64,000 nucleotides of DNA, taken from contig NZ_FCNV02000009.1 of NCBI RefSeq assembly GCF_001544615.1, positions 1-64,000 on the forward strand, written 5' to 3'. Below the pieces are notes generated by a model. The model was not told the origin of the DNA, ran no database searches, and worked only from the letters and a program-made list of their open reading frames with translations. The translations under genes and the position numbers were made by a program. Position 1 is the first letter of the stretch. Each line of letters starts with the position of its first letter. This stretch comes from Caballeronia concitans. Lineage in GTDB: Bacteria; Pseudomonadota; Gammaproteobacteria; Burkholderiales; Burkholderiaceae. Below are positions 38,793 through 47,963 of the stretch, in pieces.

Positions 38793-39290
38793 TCACGCCG
38801 TAACGAACGCCCTCGCCGAAGAGAATCGCGCCGTGGTTTCCCGCACGCGCAACAGTTCCGCCGCCACGGCCAGCGCGATGGAAGGCGGCGCCTTATCGAC
38901 GATTCCTTCGACGCCGATCGGACACGTCATCTCGCGCAAACGCTCCGCCGCCAGTCCACGTTCGACTAATCTGCGCTCGAACTTCACGCGCTTCGTCGCC
39001 GATCCGATCAGCCCGAAATACGCGAAGTCGTCGCGCCGCATGATCCGCTGCGTGAGCGCGAAGTCGAGCGAATGATCGTGCGTCATCACGATGAAATACG
39101 CCCCGGCGGGCGCTTCGTCGACGATGACGTCCGGCGTGTCCGTCGCTTCGATCTGCACGTTGGCGGGGACTTCGTCGGGGAACAGTTCGTCGCGCGCATC
39201 GACCCACTGGACGACGCACGGCAGCATCCCGAGCACCTTCGCGAGCGCGTGGCCGACATGGCCCGCGCCGAACAACACGACGTGCATCAT
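38793..39290 (-). CDS. XdhC-like molybdenum cofactor insertion protein, N-terminal domain missing
   Basis: XdhC binds molybdenum cofactor, protects it during sulfuration and delivers it to xanthine dehydrogenase. Family proteins are about 330 residues: an N-terminal XdhC/CoxI domain and a C-terminal Rossmann domain. Here only the Rossmann half is present, 165 residues starting MMHVVLFGAGHVGHALAKVL, with YFIVMTHDHSLDFAL and FAYFGLIGSATKR. The N-terminal domain, including its conserved Cys-rich region, is absent, and the ATG overlaps the xdhB stop (ATGA). No N-terminal half lies elsewhere in the window. Either a deletion fused the start to the second domain, or the assembly is collapsed. Cofactor binding would be doubtful. 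Confidence 0.8.
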   Translation of the reverse strand: MMHVVLFGAGHVGHALAKVLGMLPCVVQWVDARDELFPDEVPANVQIEATDTPDVIVDEAPAGAYFIVMTHDHSLDFALTQRIMRRDDFAYFGLIGSATKRVKFERRLVERGLAAERLREMTCPIGVEGIVDKAPPSIALAVAAELLRVRETTARFSSARAFVTA

Positions 39291-41650
39291 GACCGCGCGC
39301 TCCTCACCGCGTTGACGGCGCGCAGAATTTCCTCGGCCGTCGCCGGCGCGTTCAGCGGCGGATTCACCTTGTGATCGCCGACCGCCGAGACCGCATCGCG
39401 GATCGCGAAGAACACCGAGAACGGCAGCAGGAGCGGCGGCTCGCCGACTGCCTTCGAGCGATGAATGCTGTCCTCCGCGTTGCGGTTCTTGAAAAGCGAC
39501 ACGCGGAAATCCGCGGGCATGTCGTTCACGGTCGGAATCTTGTACGTCGATGGCGCGTGCGTCATCAGCTTGCCGTTATCGTTCCACCAGAGCTCTTCGG
39601 TCGTGAGCCAGCCCATGCCCTGCACGAACGCGCCTTCCACCTGCCCGATGTCGAGCGCCGGATTCAGCGATGCGCCCACGTCATGCAACGCGTCCGCGCG
39701 CAGCACGCGCATTTCGCCGGTGAGCGTGTCGATGACCACTTCGGACACTGCCGCGCCGTACGAGTAGTAGTAGAACGGGCGGCCCTGCATCGACGCCTGA
39801 TCCCAGTAGAGCTTGGGCGTCGCGTAGAAGCCGTCGGACCACAACTGCACGCGCGCGAGATACGCCTTCGCGACGACTTCGCCGAACGGAATCGCGTCAT
39901 CGCCGACGATCACGCGGTCGTTCGCAAAGCGCACGTCCGCCGCCGTCACCGCGCCCGCGCCGAACTTCTCCGCCGCGAACGATGCGAGCCGCTCGCGCAA
40001 CTGGCGCGCGGCGTCCTGCGCGGCCTTGCCGTTGAGGTCCGTTCCCGTCGATGCCGCCGTCGCCGACGTATTCGCCACCTTGCTCGTATCGGTCGCAGTC
40101 ACGCGCACGCGCCCGAAGTCGATGCCAAGCTCGTGCGCCACCACTTGCGCGACCTTCGTGTTCAAGCCCTGCCCCATCTCCGTGCCGCCGTGGTTCACGA
40201 GGATCGAGCCATCGGTATAGATATGCACCAGCGCGCCGGCCTGATTGAAGTGCGTGACGTTGAACGCAATGCCGAACTTGACCGGCGTGAGCGCGAGGCC
40301 CTTCTTCAGAATCTCGTTGTTCGCGTTGAACTCGCGAACGGCTTCGCGGCGGCGGCAATAGTCGCTCGTCGCGGCCAGCTCGCCGATCAGCTCGTGCAGC
40401 ACGTTGTCTTCGACCGTCTGCCCATACGGCGTGCGGTTGTTCTCCGTCTTGCCGTAGAGGTTGGCGAGGCGCACATCGAGCGAATCGCGGCCCACGGATC
40501 GCGCGATGTTGTCCATGATGTACTCGATGCCGAACGCGCCCTGCGGCCCGCCGAAGCCGCGAAACGCGGTGTTCGACTGCGTGTTGGTCTTGCCGCAATA
40601 GCCTTCGATCGCCACGTCGGACAGCCAGTACGCGTTGTCGAAGTGACAGACGGCGCGCGTCATCACAGGTCCCGACAGATCGGCGGAGAAGCCGCAGCGC
40701 GACGTCATGTCCACGGCGACGCCTTCGATCACGCCGTCATCGTCGTAGCCCACTTCGAAGTCGTACACGAAGTCGTGGCGCTTGCCGGTGATCATCATGT
40801 CGTCGTCGCGATCGGGGCGCAGCTTCACCGGACACAAGAGCTTCCACGCCGCCAGCGACGCGCAGCACGCGAACATCCCCGATTGCGATTCCTTGCCGCC
40901 GAAGCCGCCGCCCATGCGCCGGCATTCGACGAGCACGTTATGCGAATGCACGCCGAGCACGTGCGCGACGAGATGCTGCATCTCGGTCGGATGCTGCGTC
41001 GAGCAGTACACGTGCATGCCGTCGTCGTCCTTCGGCACGGCGTACGCGATCTGGCCTTCGAGATAGAACTGCTCCTGGCCGCCGAGCTTCATCGCGCCGC
41101 GTTCATGATGCGCGGCCTTCGACATGCGGGCCGCCGCGTCGCCGCGCGAGAGCTTCAGCGGATTGAGCACATACGATTGCGCGCGCCGCGCGTCCTCGGC
41201 GGTGAGCACGGCGGGCAAGTCTTCGAACGCGATATCCGCGCGGCGCGCCGCGAGCCGCGCCGTATCGTGCGATGTCGCGACGACGATGAACATCGGCTGG
41301 CCGACGTACTGCACGACGCCGGGCGCGAGAATCGGATCGTCGTGGATGATCGGGCCGCAGTCGTTGACGCCGGGAATGTCATCGGCGGTGAAGACGGCGA
41401 CGACGCCGGGCGTCGCACGCACGGCATCGAGATTCATCGAGACGATCTTCGCGTGCGCTTTCGGGCTGAGGCCGAGCGCGGCGTGCAGCGTGCCCGCGAC
41501 GAGCGGGATGTCGTCCGTATAGCTCGCGCGCCCGCTCACATGCAGATGCGCCGATTCATGCGGACGCGAAACGTGGACCTGCTTGAAATCGTCGGCGGCT
41601 TCGGCGGCGGATTGCGCTTCGGCGAGAAAGGCTTCGGCTTGCTGATTCAT
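39287..41650 (-). CDS. xdhB: Xanthine dehydrogenase molybdopterin-binding subunit
   Basis: The large subunit carries the molybdenum cofactor and oxidises hypoxanthine and xanthine to urate. The 787 residues match the bacterial XdhB pattern: the ALD_Xan_dh_C part (ESAHLHVSGRASYTDDIPL), the glutamine/glycine-rich Mo-binding segment (RRMGGGFGGKES), and the FRGFGGPQGAFGIE motif. The catalytic Glu region near the C-terminus (KAVGEPPLLLPFSVFFA) is present. The gene follows xdhA by 12 bases and overlaps xdhC, so the three form one operon. Confidence 0.95.
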   Translation of the reverse strand: MNQQAEAFLAEAQSAAEAADDFKQVHVSRPHESAHLHVSGRASYTDDIPLVAGTLHAALGLSPKAHAKIVSMNLDAVRATPGVVAVFTADDIPGVNDCGPIIHDDPILAPGVVQYVGQPMFIVVATSHDTARLAARRADIAFEDLPAVLTAEDARRAQSYVLNPLKLSRGDAAARMSKAAHHERGAMKLGGQEQFYLEGQIAYAVPKDDDGMHVYCSTQHPTEMQHLVAHVLGVHSHNVLVECRRMGGGFGGKESQSGMFACCASLAAWKLLCPVKLRPDRDDDMMITGKRHDFVYDFEVGYDDDGVIEGVAVDMTSRCGFSADLSGPVMTRAVCHFDNAYWLSDVAIEGYCGKTNTQSNTAFRGFGGPQGAFGIEYIMDNIARSVGRDSLDVRLANLYGKTENNRTPYGQTVEDNVLHELIGELAATSDYCRRREAVREFNANNEILKKGLALTPVKFGIAFNVTHFNQAGALVHIYTDGSILVNHGGTEMGQGLNTKVAQVVAHELGIDFGRVRVTATDTSKVANTSATAASTGTDLNGKAAQDAARQLRERLASFAAEKFGAGAVTAADVRFANDRVIVGDDAIPFGEVVAKAYLARVQLWSDGFYATPKLYWDQASMQGRPFYYYSYGAAVSEVVIDTLTGEMRVLRADALHDVGASLNPALDIGQVEGAFVQGMGWLTTEELWWNDNGKLMTHAPSTYKIPTVNDMPADFRVSLFKNRNAEDSIHRSKAVGEPPLLLPFSVFFAIRDAVSAVGDHKVNPPLNAPATAEEILRAVNAVRSARS

Positions 41651-41662
41651 TTGTCTGTGTCC

Positions 41663-43177
41663 TCACTTCACTTCGACGAGTTCGATCGCGCGCACATCCA
41701 GCTTCGATTTTTCGAGCGGATTATGCGGACGCGTCTCCAGCCAGAAGCGATACAGCAGGCTCTTCGCCGTATCCAGCCGATACGCGCTCGACGCGCGCAT
41801 GTCGGTGAGCGGCGCGTAGTCGTCGGCGAGCGCGCGCATCGCGGCTTGCGCGGTCGCTTCGTGCCATTGCGCATCGGCGAGCGCGGCTTCGGTGCGCGCG
41901 GCGCGCTTCGGCGTCGCGGCCATGCCGCCGAACGCGACGCGCGGCTCGCGGATCACGTCGCCATCCGCGATATACGCGAACGCGGCGCACACGGCGGAGA
42001 TATCGGAGTCGAAACGCTTCGAGAGCTTGTACGTGCGAAAGCGCAGATTCGCGCGCTTGCCGGCGCGCGTCGGCACCTTGATGGCCGCGACGAATTCGTG
42101 CTCCGCCATGTCCTTCTTCTGATACGCGAGGTACAAATCTTCGAGCGGCATCTCGCGCATGCCGTCGATGCTCGCCAGCACCACGCGTGCGTTCAGCGCG
42201 ATGAGGCCGGGCATCGAATCGCCGATGGGCGAGCCGTTCGCGACGTTGCCGCCGATCGTGCCCGCGTTGCGGATCGGCAATGACGCGAAGCGCAGCCACA
42301 TTTCCTCGAGTTCGGGATACGTCTTGAACAGTTCCGCATACGCGCGCTCGACCGTCACGCCCGCGCCGATCTCGATCCACTCGTCCGTGGTCTCGACGCG
42401 CTTCATCGCCTCGATCTGGCCGATGTAGATGACGTCGCCGAGATCGCGCAACTGCTTCGTCACCCACAAGCCGACGTCCGTGCTGCCCGCGAGCAGGCGC
42501 GCGCCCGGCTTCTGCGCCTTGAGTTGCGCGAGGGCTTCGACGGTGCGCGGCGCGTCGAACTCGCGGCCCGCGTGCTCGTAGTGGAAAGTATCGCCGCGCT
42601 TGAGCGTATCGAGCGTGCGCGCGAGCGATTCGGCATTGAGCGGCGCGAGCGGCGCGTGATCGAACATGCGCTCGGCGGCATCGATGATCGGCCGATATCC
42701 CGTGCAGCGGCACAGATTGCCCGTGAGCGCATCGCTGATTTCCTGGCGCGTCGGCACGGTCTTGTGCGCGCAATTCGCGCTCGCGTGGCCGTGCTTCTCG
42801 TAGAGCGCGAACATCGACATGGCAAAGCCCGGCGTACAGAAGCCGCACTGCGAACCGTGACAATCGACGAGCGCCTGCTGCACCGGATGCAGCGAGCCGT
42901 CCGGTTGCCGCAGGTCCTCGACGGTGAAGAGCGCGCGGCCATCGAGCGTCGGCAGGAATTGCACGCACGCGTTGACCGCCTTGAACGCGACGCCGCCCGC
43001 GCCGTCCGGCTCGCCGACGACGACCGTGCACGCGCCGCAATCGCCTTCGGCGCAGCCTTCCTTGGTGCCGGTGCAGCGCGCGTCTTCGCGCAGGTATTGC
43101 AGGACGGTGCGAGTGGTGGACGCGCCGCTGACTTCGCGAACGGCGTTGCGATGGTAGAAACGGATGGGCTCGCTCAT
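41663..43177 (-). CDS. xdhA: Xanthine dehydrogenase FAD/Fe-S subunit
   Basis: The small subunit passes electrons from the molybdenum centre to FAD and NAD. The first [2Fe-2S] cluster ligands are C42, C47 and C50 (GTKEGCAEGDCGACTV), with a fourth Cys about 22 residues on; the second cluster uses CGFCTPG and LCRCTGYRP (about 112-150). The FAD-binding domain is at about 195-370 (RLLAGSTDVGLWVTKQL, then IRNAGTIGGNVANGSPIGD). Length is 504 residues from the ATG at 43177, which begins right at the domain; the frame is open upstream to 43261. Confidence 0.94.
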   Translation of the reverse strand: MSEPIRFYHRNAVREVSGASTTRTVLQYLREDARCTGTKEGCAEGDCGACTVVVGEPDGAGGVAFKAVNACVQFLPTLDGRALFTVEDLRQPDGSLHPVQQALVDCHGSQCGFCTPGFAMSMFALYEKHGHASANCAHKTVPTRQEISDALTGNLCRCTGYRPIIDAAERMFDHAPLAPLNAESLARTLDTLKRGDTFHYEHAGREFDAPRTVEALAQLKAQKPGARLLAGSTDVGLWVTKQLRDLGDVIYIGQIEAMKRVETTDEWIEIGAGVTVERAYAELFKTYPELEEMWLRFASLPIRNAGTIGGNVANGSPIGDSMPGLIALNARVVLASIDGMREMPLEDLYLAYQKKDMAEHEFVAAIKVPTRAGKRANLRFRTYKLSKRFDSDISAVCAAFAYIADGDVIREPRVAFGGMAATPKRAARTEAALADAQWHEATAQAAMRALADDYAPLTDMRASSAYRLDTAKSLLYRFWLETRPHNPLEKSKLDVRAIELVEVK

Positions 43178-43518
43178 GGAATCGTGTCTCGCGGGGCTTC
43201 GATGTCTCTTGCTGGTTGCGCGGGGTGCGCAGCCGGTGGCGGTGAGGATCGGCGGCATCATTTTCAGATTAGTCCGACCGCCTCGATGGTTCGAAAGCTA
43301 CCACTGCCAATATCCGTGACCCATAGCCGACATTGCATGTACGACATATTCGTGTCGCGATAAGTCCGCGAAGCCTTGCTGGACAAGCCTGGCGCCGATA
43401 CCGCACGATCGTACGCGACGGCAATTTGGTCCATCCGGTTACAAAACGCCCGCGACGCTGCGCCGCAACATATGGGAGAATCACGGCTTCCCGCCGAGTT
43501 CAACCCCGCATTTTCCCT
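43178..43518. other. Divergent promoter region, xdhA and MFS exporter
   Basis: About 340 bases between divergently transcribed genes. Nothing else is supportable; no clear operator repeat was seen. Confidence 0.35.
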
Positions 43519-44736
43519 ATGTCCACCGAGTCCCGCACCGCCGCGCCGCCAAGCGATCTGGCCGTCACCTTACGCATCGTGTCGGTCGTGCTGTACACGT
43601 TCCTCTGCTACCTGACGATCGGCATTCCGCTCGCGGTGCTGCCGGGCTTCGTGCACACGGATCTCGGCTATGGCTCGGTGATGGCGGGCGCCGCGATCAG
43701 CGTGCAGTACTTCGCGACACTGCTTTCGCGTCCGCTCGCCGGCCGCACCGCCGATACGCTCGGGCCGAAGAAAACCGTGCTCTACGGGCTGGCCGCGTGC
43801 GCGGCGAGCGGCGTGCTGCTGCTGGGATCGGCGCTCGCGGCGCAATGGCATGCGGTGAGCCTCGCGCTGCTAGTCGTCGCGCGGCTCGTGCTGGGCTTCG
43901 GCGAAAGCTGGGTCGGGACGGGATCGATCACGTGGGGCATCGGGCGCGTGGGCGTCGCGCATAACGCGAAGGTGATTTCGTGGAACGGCATCGCGACTTA
44001 CGGCGCGCTCGCGATCGGCGCGCCGCTCGGCGTCGCGGTCGATCATTCGCTGGGCTTCGGCGCGCTCGCGTTGATCGTCATTGCGCTCGGCGCGATCGGC
44101 TACTGGCTCGCGACGCGCATGGCGAGCGTGCCCGTGGTGCACGGCGAGCGCATGTCGTATCGCAGCGTGTTCTTCCGCGTGCTGCCGTATGGCTTCGGGT
44201 TGGCGCTCGGATCGGCGGGCTTCGGTTCCATCGCCACCTTCATCACGCTTTTCTACGCGGCGCATAACTGGCCGAACGCCGCGCTTTCGCTGACCGTGTT
44301 CGGCACGACGTTCGTCGGCGCGCGCCTGCTGTTCGCGAACACGATCAAGACCTACGGCGGATTCCGCGTGGCGATCGTGTCGTTCGCGCTCGAATGCGCG
44401 GGCTTGTTGATGCTGTGGCTTTCGGCGGAACCGACGTTCGCGCTCGCGGGCGCGGCGCTGACGGGCTGCGGCTTCGCGCTCGTGTTCCCGGCGCTCGGCG
44501 TCGAGGCGGTCGGACTCGTGCCACCCGCGAGCCGGGGCGCGGCGCTGTCGGCGTATTCCGTGTTCCTGGATTTGTCGCTCGGATTGACCGGGCCGCTCGC
44601 GGGATATGTCGCGGGCGAGTTCGGGTATGGATCGGTGTTCCTGTTCGCGGCGGTCGCGGCGGCGATGGCCGTGGCGTTGTCGGTCGCGCTTTATATGCGG
44701 GCGGGGCGCGGGGTCGGTGGGGCGGCGACGGCTTGA
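43519..44736 (+). CDS. MFS transporter (YhhS-like)
   Basis: A 405-residue major facilitator with 12 predicted membrane segments. The first segment begins [22 protein letters not shown] and motif A-like [14 protein letters not shown] (about 80-93) is present. Similarity by pattern is to the arabinose-efflux and YhhS group of exporters. Substrate is unknown. Its position next to xdhA suggests a purine-related role, but this is only neighbourhood. ATG 43519 gives the normal N-terminal length; an upstream frame to 43333 is not coding. Confidence 0.82.
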   Translation: MSTESRTAAPPSDLAVTLRIVSVVLYTFLCYLTIGIPLAVLPGFVHTDLGYGSVMAGAAISVQYFATLLSRPLAGRTADTLGPKKTVLYGLAACAASGVLLLGSALAAQWHAVSLALLVVARLVLGFGESWVGTGSITWGIGRVGVAHNAKVISWNGIATYGALAIGAPLGVAVDHSLGFGALALIVIALGAIGYWLATRMASVPVVHGERMSYRSVFFRVLPYGFGLALGSAGFGSIATFITLFYAAHNWPNAALSLTVFGTTFVGARLLFANTIKTYGGFRVAIVSFALECAGLLMLWLSAEPTFALAGAALTGCGFALVFPALGVEAVGLVPPASRGAALSAYSVFLDLSLGLTGPLAGYVAGEFGYGSVFLFAAVAAAMAVALSVALYMRAGRGVGGAATA

Positions 44737-44759
44737 CGCCGCGCGCGTTCCGACTGTCG

Positions 44760-45065
44760 CTAGGAGCCGGCTTTCGAGCCGTGCAGTCGAAGCCCGAGCG
44801 CTTTGACGACTTTCAGGATCGTGCCGAAGCTCGGGTTCCCGTCTTCGGACAGCGCTTTATAAAGCCCTTCGCGGCTGATGCCGCTGTCGCGCGCAACTTG
44901 CGCCATGCCGCGCGCCCGGGCGATCACACCGAGCGCATGCGCGATGAAAGCGGGATCGTCAGCGCCTTCCTGAAGGCACGCGTCGAAGTACTCGGCGATG
45001 TCGTCGTCGGTTCGCAGGTGTTCGGCGGAATCCCAGGGGCGGGTTTTGAGTTTGGCTGCGGTCAT
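44760..45065 (-). CDS. Antitoxin of a HigBA-like module
   Basis: A 101-residue protein of the addiction-module antidote type: the N-terminal toxin-binding part (DDDIAEYFDACLQEGADD) and an HTH_XRE-like core (AHALGVIARARGMAQVARDS, then GISREGLYKALSEDGNPSF). In this family the toxin gene comes first; here the antitoxin follows it after three bases. It should neutralise the toxin at 45069 and repress the pair. Confidence 0.87.
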   Translation of the reverse strand: MTAAKLKTRPWDSAEHLRTDDDIAEYFDACLQEGADDPAFIAHALGVIARARGMAQVARDSGISREGLYKALSEDGNPSFGTILKVVKALGLRLHGSKAGS

Positions 45066-45068
45066 CGT

Positions 45069-45374
45069 TCATTCCAGATCAAGGTAAGGCAACATTCCGT
45101 GCGCAGACTTGATGTCTCTCGCCTGGGTCGACTTGTCGCCACCACATAGAAGAATCACCAGCACATCTCCTCGCTGCACGTAATAGACGCGATAGCCCGG
45201 CCCGTGGTCAATGCGCATTTCGACAACCGGTGAGCCCGCCGAGTTGGTGTCTCCCGGATTTCCCATCGCTAATCGGTCGATGCGGGCTTGTATTCGGCGC
45301 TTGTCGATGCGGTCTTTCAGCGACTCAAACCAGTCATCGAAGATCTCGGTCGTGCGAATGGTCAACACGGTCAT
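45069..45374 (-). CDS. RelE/ParE-like toxin of a HigBA-like module
   Basis: A 101-residue toxin of the TIGR02683-type: ILTIRTTEIFDDWFESLKD-like N-terminus (starting MTVLTIRTTEIFDDWFESLK), then RIQARIDRLAMGNPGD and PGYRVYYVQRGDVLVILLCGG, the usual catalytic-sheet segments. Such toxins cleave mRNA at the ribosome or poison gyrase; which one cannot be read here. It ends with stop three bases before the antitoxin ATG, so the pair is one transcript. It is probably functional, since both frames are intact. Confidence 0.87.
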   Translation of the reverse strand: MTVLTIRTTEIFDDWFESLKDRIDKRRIQARIDRLAMGNPGDTNSAGSPVVEMRIDHGPGYRVYYVQRGDVLVILLCGGDKSTQARDIKSAHGMLPYLDLE

Positions 45375-45534
45375 AGTAATCCATGGTTCACATCACGTAA
45401 ACTGCAGTTCACACCGCGGCTTCCTCGCGGCAAGCCTGCTCGCGCTTGCCAATCACGAGAGCGTACGAGACTGCACTCCCCTTCGTCTCCACGCTTTGTC
45501 TTAAAATCGCCGCTTAGCCCACAGCGTCCGATTT

Positions 45535-46281
45535 ATGAACTCGACCTCGGAAGACCGCTGGCGCGACTTGCGCCCGGACCCGGACAGCGACACGCCGCTT
45601 TATCTCCAACTCGCCCGCAAGCTCACCGACGCCATCCACGACAATCGCTGGAACGCCGGCGAAGCGCTGCCCTCGGAACGCGTGTTGTCCGAAGCGCTCG
45701 GCGTATCGCGGATCACGTCGAGAAAAGCCATCGCGCTGCTCGTCGAACAAGGGCTCATTCGACGCGAGCAAGGCGCCGGCAGCTTCATCCGGCCGCGCTA
45801 CGAAGACCCGCTCTCGCGGCTCTCCAGCTTCTCGGAAATGCTCAGGCGACGCGGCTTCCAGCCCAGTTCGAAATGGCTCTCGCGCACCATCGAGCCGGCC
45901 AATCGCGAAGAAGTCATCCAGCTCGGGCTTTCGCCCGCCGCGACCGTCACGCGCCTGAAACGCCTGCGTCTCGCCGACGACATCGTGATGGCCGTCGAGA
46001 ACTCCACCTTCCCCGCGTCGCTCGTCCCGGATCCGCTTTCCATCGGCGATTCGCTCTACAGCTATCTCGATGCGCGCGGCCTCTCCATCGTCCGCGCGCT
46101 CCAGCATTTCCGCGCGGTGAACGCGAGCCCGGAGATTGCTGAGCAAATGGGCATCGCGCCGCACGACGCACTGCTGCTCATCACGCGCGTGGGCTATACC
46201 GCCGATCAGCGCGCGATCGAGCTGACCGATACCTACTGTCGCAACGACTACTACGACTTCGTCGCCGAACTGCGCAAATAA
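45535..46281 (+). CDS. GntR-family regulator with UTRA domain
   Basis: The N-terminal winged helix (PLYLQLARKLTDAIHDNRWN, then LPSERVLSEALGVSRITSRKAI, 21-70) is GntR; residues 100-240 form the UTRA effector-binding domain (KWLSRTIEPANREEVIQLGL, then ELTDTYCRNDYYDFVAEL). NagR-like proteins in this subgroup respond to amino sugars. Length is 248 residues. It precedes an MFS exporter by 15 bases and is likely co-transcribed, so it may control that gene. Confidence 0.9.
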   Translation: MNSTSEDRWRDLRPDPDSDTPLYLQLARKLTDAIHDNRWNAGEALPSERVLSEALGVSRITSRKAIALLVEQGLIRREQGAGSFIRPRYEDPLSRLSSFSEMLRRRGFQPSSKWLSRTIEPANREEVIQLGLSPAATVTRLKRLRLADDIVMAVENSTFPASLVPDPLSIGDSLYSYLDARGLSIVRALQHFRAVNASPEIAEQMGIAPHDALLLITRVGYTADQRAIELTDTYCRNDYYDFVAELRK

Positions 46282-46296
46282 CGACGTCGCCCGCCC

Positions 46297-47730
46297 ATGA
46301 CCGATACCGCCGCAGCCCAGCCGTCCGACAGATCGCTTTCCATCATGCTGTGGCTCGTGGCAACGGGCTTCTTCATGCAGACGCTCGATTCCACGATCGT
46401 CAACACCGCGCTCCCCGCCATGGCGCGAAGCCTGGGCGAAGCGCCGCTGCGCATGCAGGGCGTCGTCATCGCCTACTCGCTCACGATGGCGATGATGATT
46501 CCCGTCTCCGGCTGGCTCGCGGACAAGCTCGGCACGAAGCGCGTGTTCTTCAGCGCGATCCTCGTGTTCACCATCGGCTCGCTGTTGTGCGCGAAGGCGC
46601 AGTCGCTGCAGGCGCTCGTCGCGTATCGCGTGGTGCAGGGCGTGGGCGGCGCGATGCTGCTGCCGGTCGGACGGCTCGCCGTGCTGCGCGTGTTTCCGGC
46701 GGAGCGCTATCTGTCCGCGCTCGCGTTCGTCGCGATTCCGGGGCTGATCGGGCCGCTCATCGGACCGACGCTCGGCGGCTGGCTCGTGCAGATCGCGTCG
46801 TGGCACTGGATCTTTCTGATCAACGTGCCGGTGGGCGTGATCGGCTGCATCGCGACGAACCTGTACATGCCCGACAGCCGCAATCCCGCGACGCCGCGCT
46901 TCGATCTGGCGGGCTATCTGCTGCTCGCCATCGGCATGGTCGCGCTGACGATCTCGCTCGACGGCCTCGCCGATCTCGGCTTGCAGCACGCCATCGTGCT
47001 CGTGCTGCTGATCCTGAGCTTCGGCTGCTTCGTCGCGTACGGCCTGCATGCGACGCGCGCCGCGCAGCCCATCTTCCCGCTCGATCTCTTCAAGATCCAC
47101 ACGTTCAGCGTCGGCTTGCTCGGCAATCTGTTCGCGCGCATCGGCAGCGGCGCGATGCCTTATCTGATCCCGCTGCTGCTGCAAGTGAGCCTCGGTTACA
47201 GCGCGTTCGAAGCCGGCATGATGATGCTGCCCGTCGCCGCCGCCGGCATGCTGAGCAAGCGGCTCGTGACGCGGCTGATCGAGCGCTTCGGCTATCGGCC
47301 GGTGCTCGTCGTGAACACCGTGCTCGTCGGCCTGATGATGGCGAGCTTCTCGCTGACGAGCGCGCATCAGCCGCTCTGGCTGCGCCTCGTGCAGCTCGCC
47401 GCATTCGGCGCCGTCAATTCGATGCAGTTCACCGCGATGAACACGCTCACGCTGAAAGACCTGGGCACGGGCGGCGCGAGTAGCGGCAACAGCCTGTTCT
47501 CGCTCGTGCAGATGCTCTCGATGAGCCTCGGCGTGACCGTCGCCGGCGCGATTCTTTCGACCTTCACCGGACTCCTGCCGCGGGTGACGGAGACGAACTC
47601 GCTGCCCGCGTTCCACGCGACGTTTCTTTGCGTGGGCGTCATCACGGCGGCGACCGCTTGGATCTTCGGGCAGCTCGCGCCGGAAGTGCGCGGCGCGCCG
47701 CGAAAGCCGGATCCGCAGGAATCGAACTGA
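46297..47730 (+). CDS. DHA2-family MFS exporter (MdtD/EmrB-like)
   Basis: A 477-residue transporter with 14 predicted membrane segments, the DHA2 drug:proton antiporter type. Typical are LDSTIVNTALPAMARSLGE (first segment) and the DKLGTKRVFF motif A (about 72-81). The C-terminal region ends EVRGAPRKPDPQESN. It probably exports a toxic compound or metabolite, controlled by the GntR-UTRA regulator directly upstream. Substrate is not predictable. Confidence 0.9.
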   Translation: MTDTAAAQPSDRSLSIMLWLVATGFFMQTLDSTIVNTALPAMARSLGEAPLRMQGVVIAYSLTMAMMIPVSGWLADKLGTKRVFFSAILVFTIGSLLCAKAQSLQALVAYRVVQGVGGAMLLPVGRLAVLRVFPAERYLSALAFVAIPGLIGPLIGPTLGGWLVQIASWHWIFLINVPVGVIGCIATNLYMPDSRNPATPRFDLAGYLLLAIGMVALTISLDGLADLGLQHAIVLVLLILSFGCFVAYGLHATRAAQPIFPLDLFKIHTFSVGLLGNLFARIGSGAMPYLIPLLLQVSLGYSAFEAGMMMLPVAAAGMLSKRLVTRLIERFGYRPVLVVNTVLVGLMMASFSLTSAHQPLWLRLVQLAAFGAVNSMQFTAMNTLTLKDLGTGGASSGNSLFSLVQMLSMSLGVTVAGAILSTFTGLLPRVTETNSLPAFHATFLCVGVITAATAWIFGQLAPEVRGAPRKPDPQESN

Positions 47731-47963
47731 ACGATGCACGGGCGATCCGCCACCCCGAAGTGCGCACCGCACCGCCCCGGTGCGCCCGGCACCGCGACGC
47801 GACGTTCTCGCGATGCTTCGCCTTCCCGCATCGCCAATGCACACACGAATGCCGCGCAATGCCCGGCCGATATTCGATTCGCACGCTTTTTGCTCGAACT
47901 ATCGAACGCCCGATCTTGTAAACTGCCGGTATCTCAATAAGCCGATTCCCGCGCGCCCAAACC

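Noticed and set aside
39371-42283. Very long rightward open frame opposite xdhB and xdhA
   Set aside because: It is the antisense of two well-recognised genes; high-GC sequence gives such shadow frames, and its translation is repetitive Arg/His/Glu-rich noise.
45514-47859. 781-codon leftward frame opposite GntR and MFS genes
   Set aside because: Antisense shadow rich in Arg/His/Asp; the plus-strand genes have clear domains.
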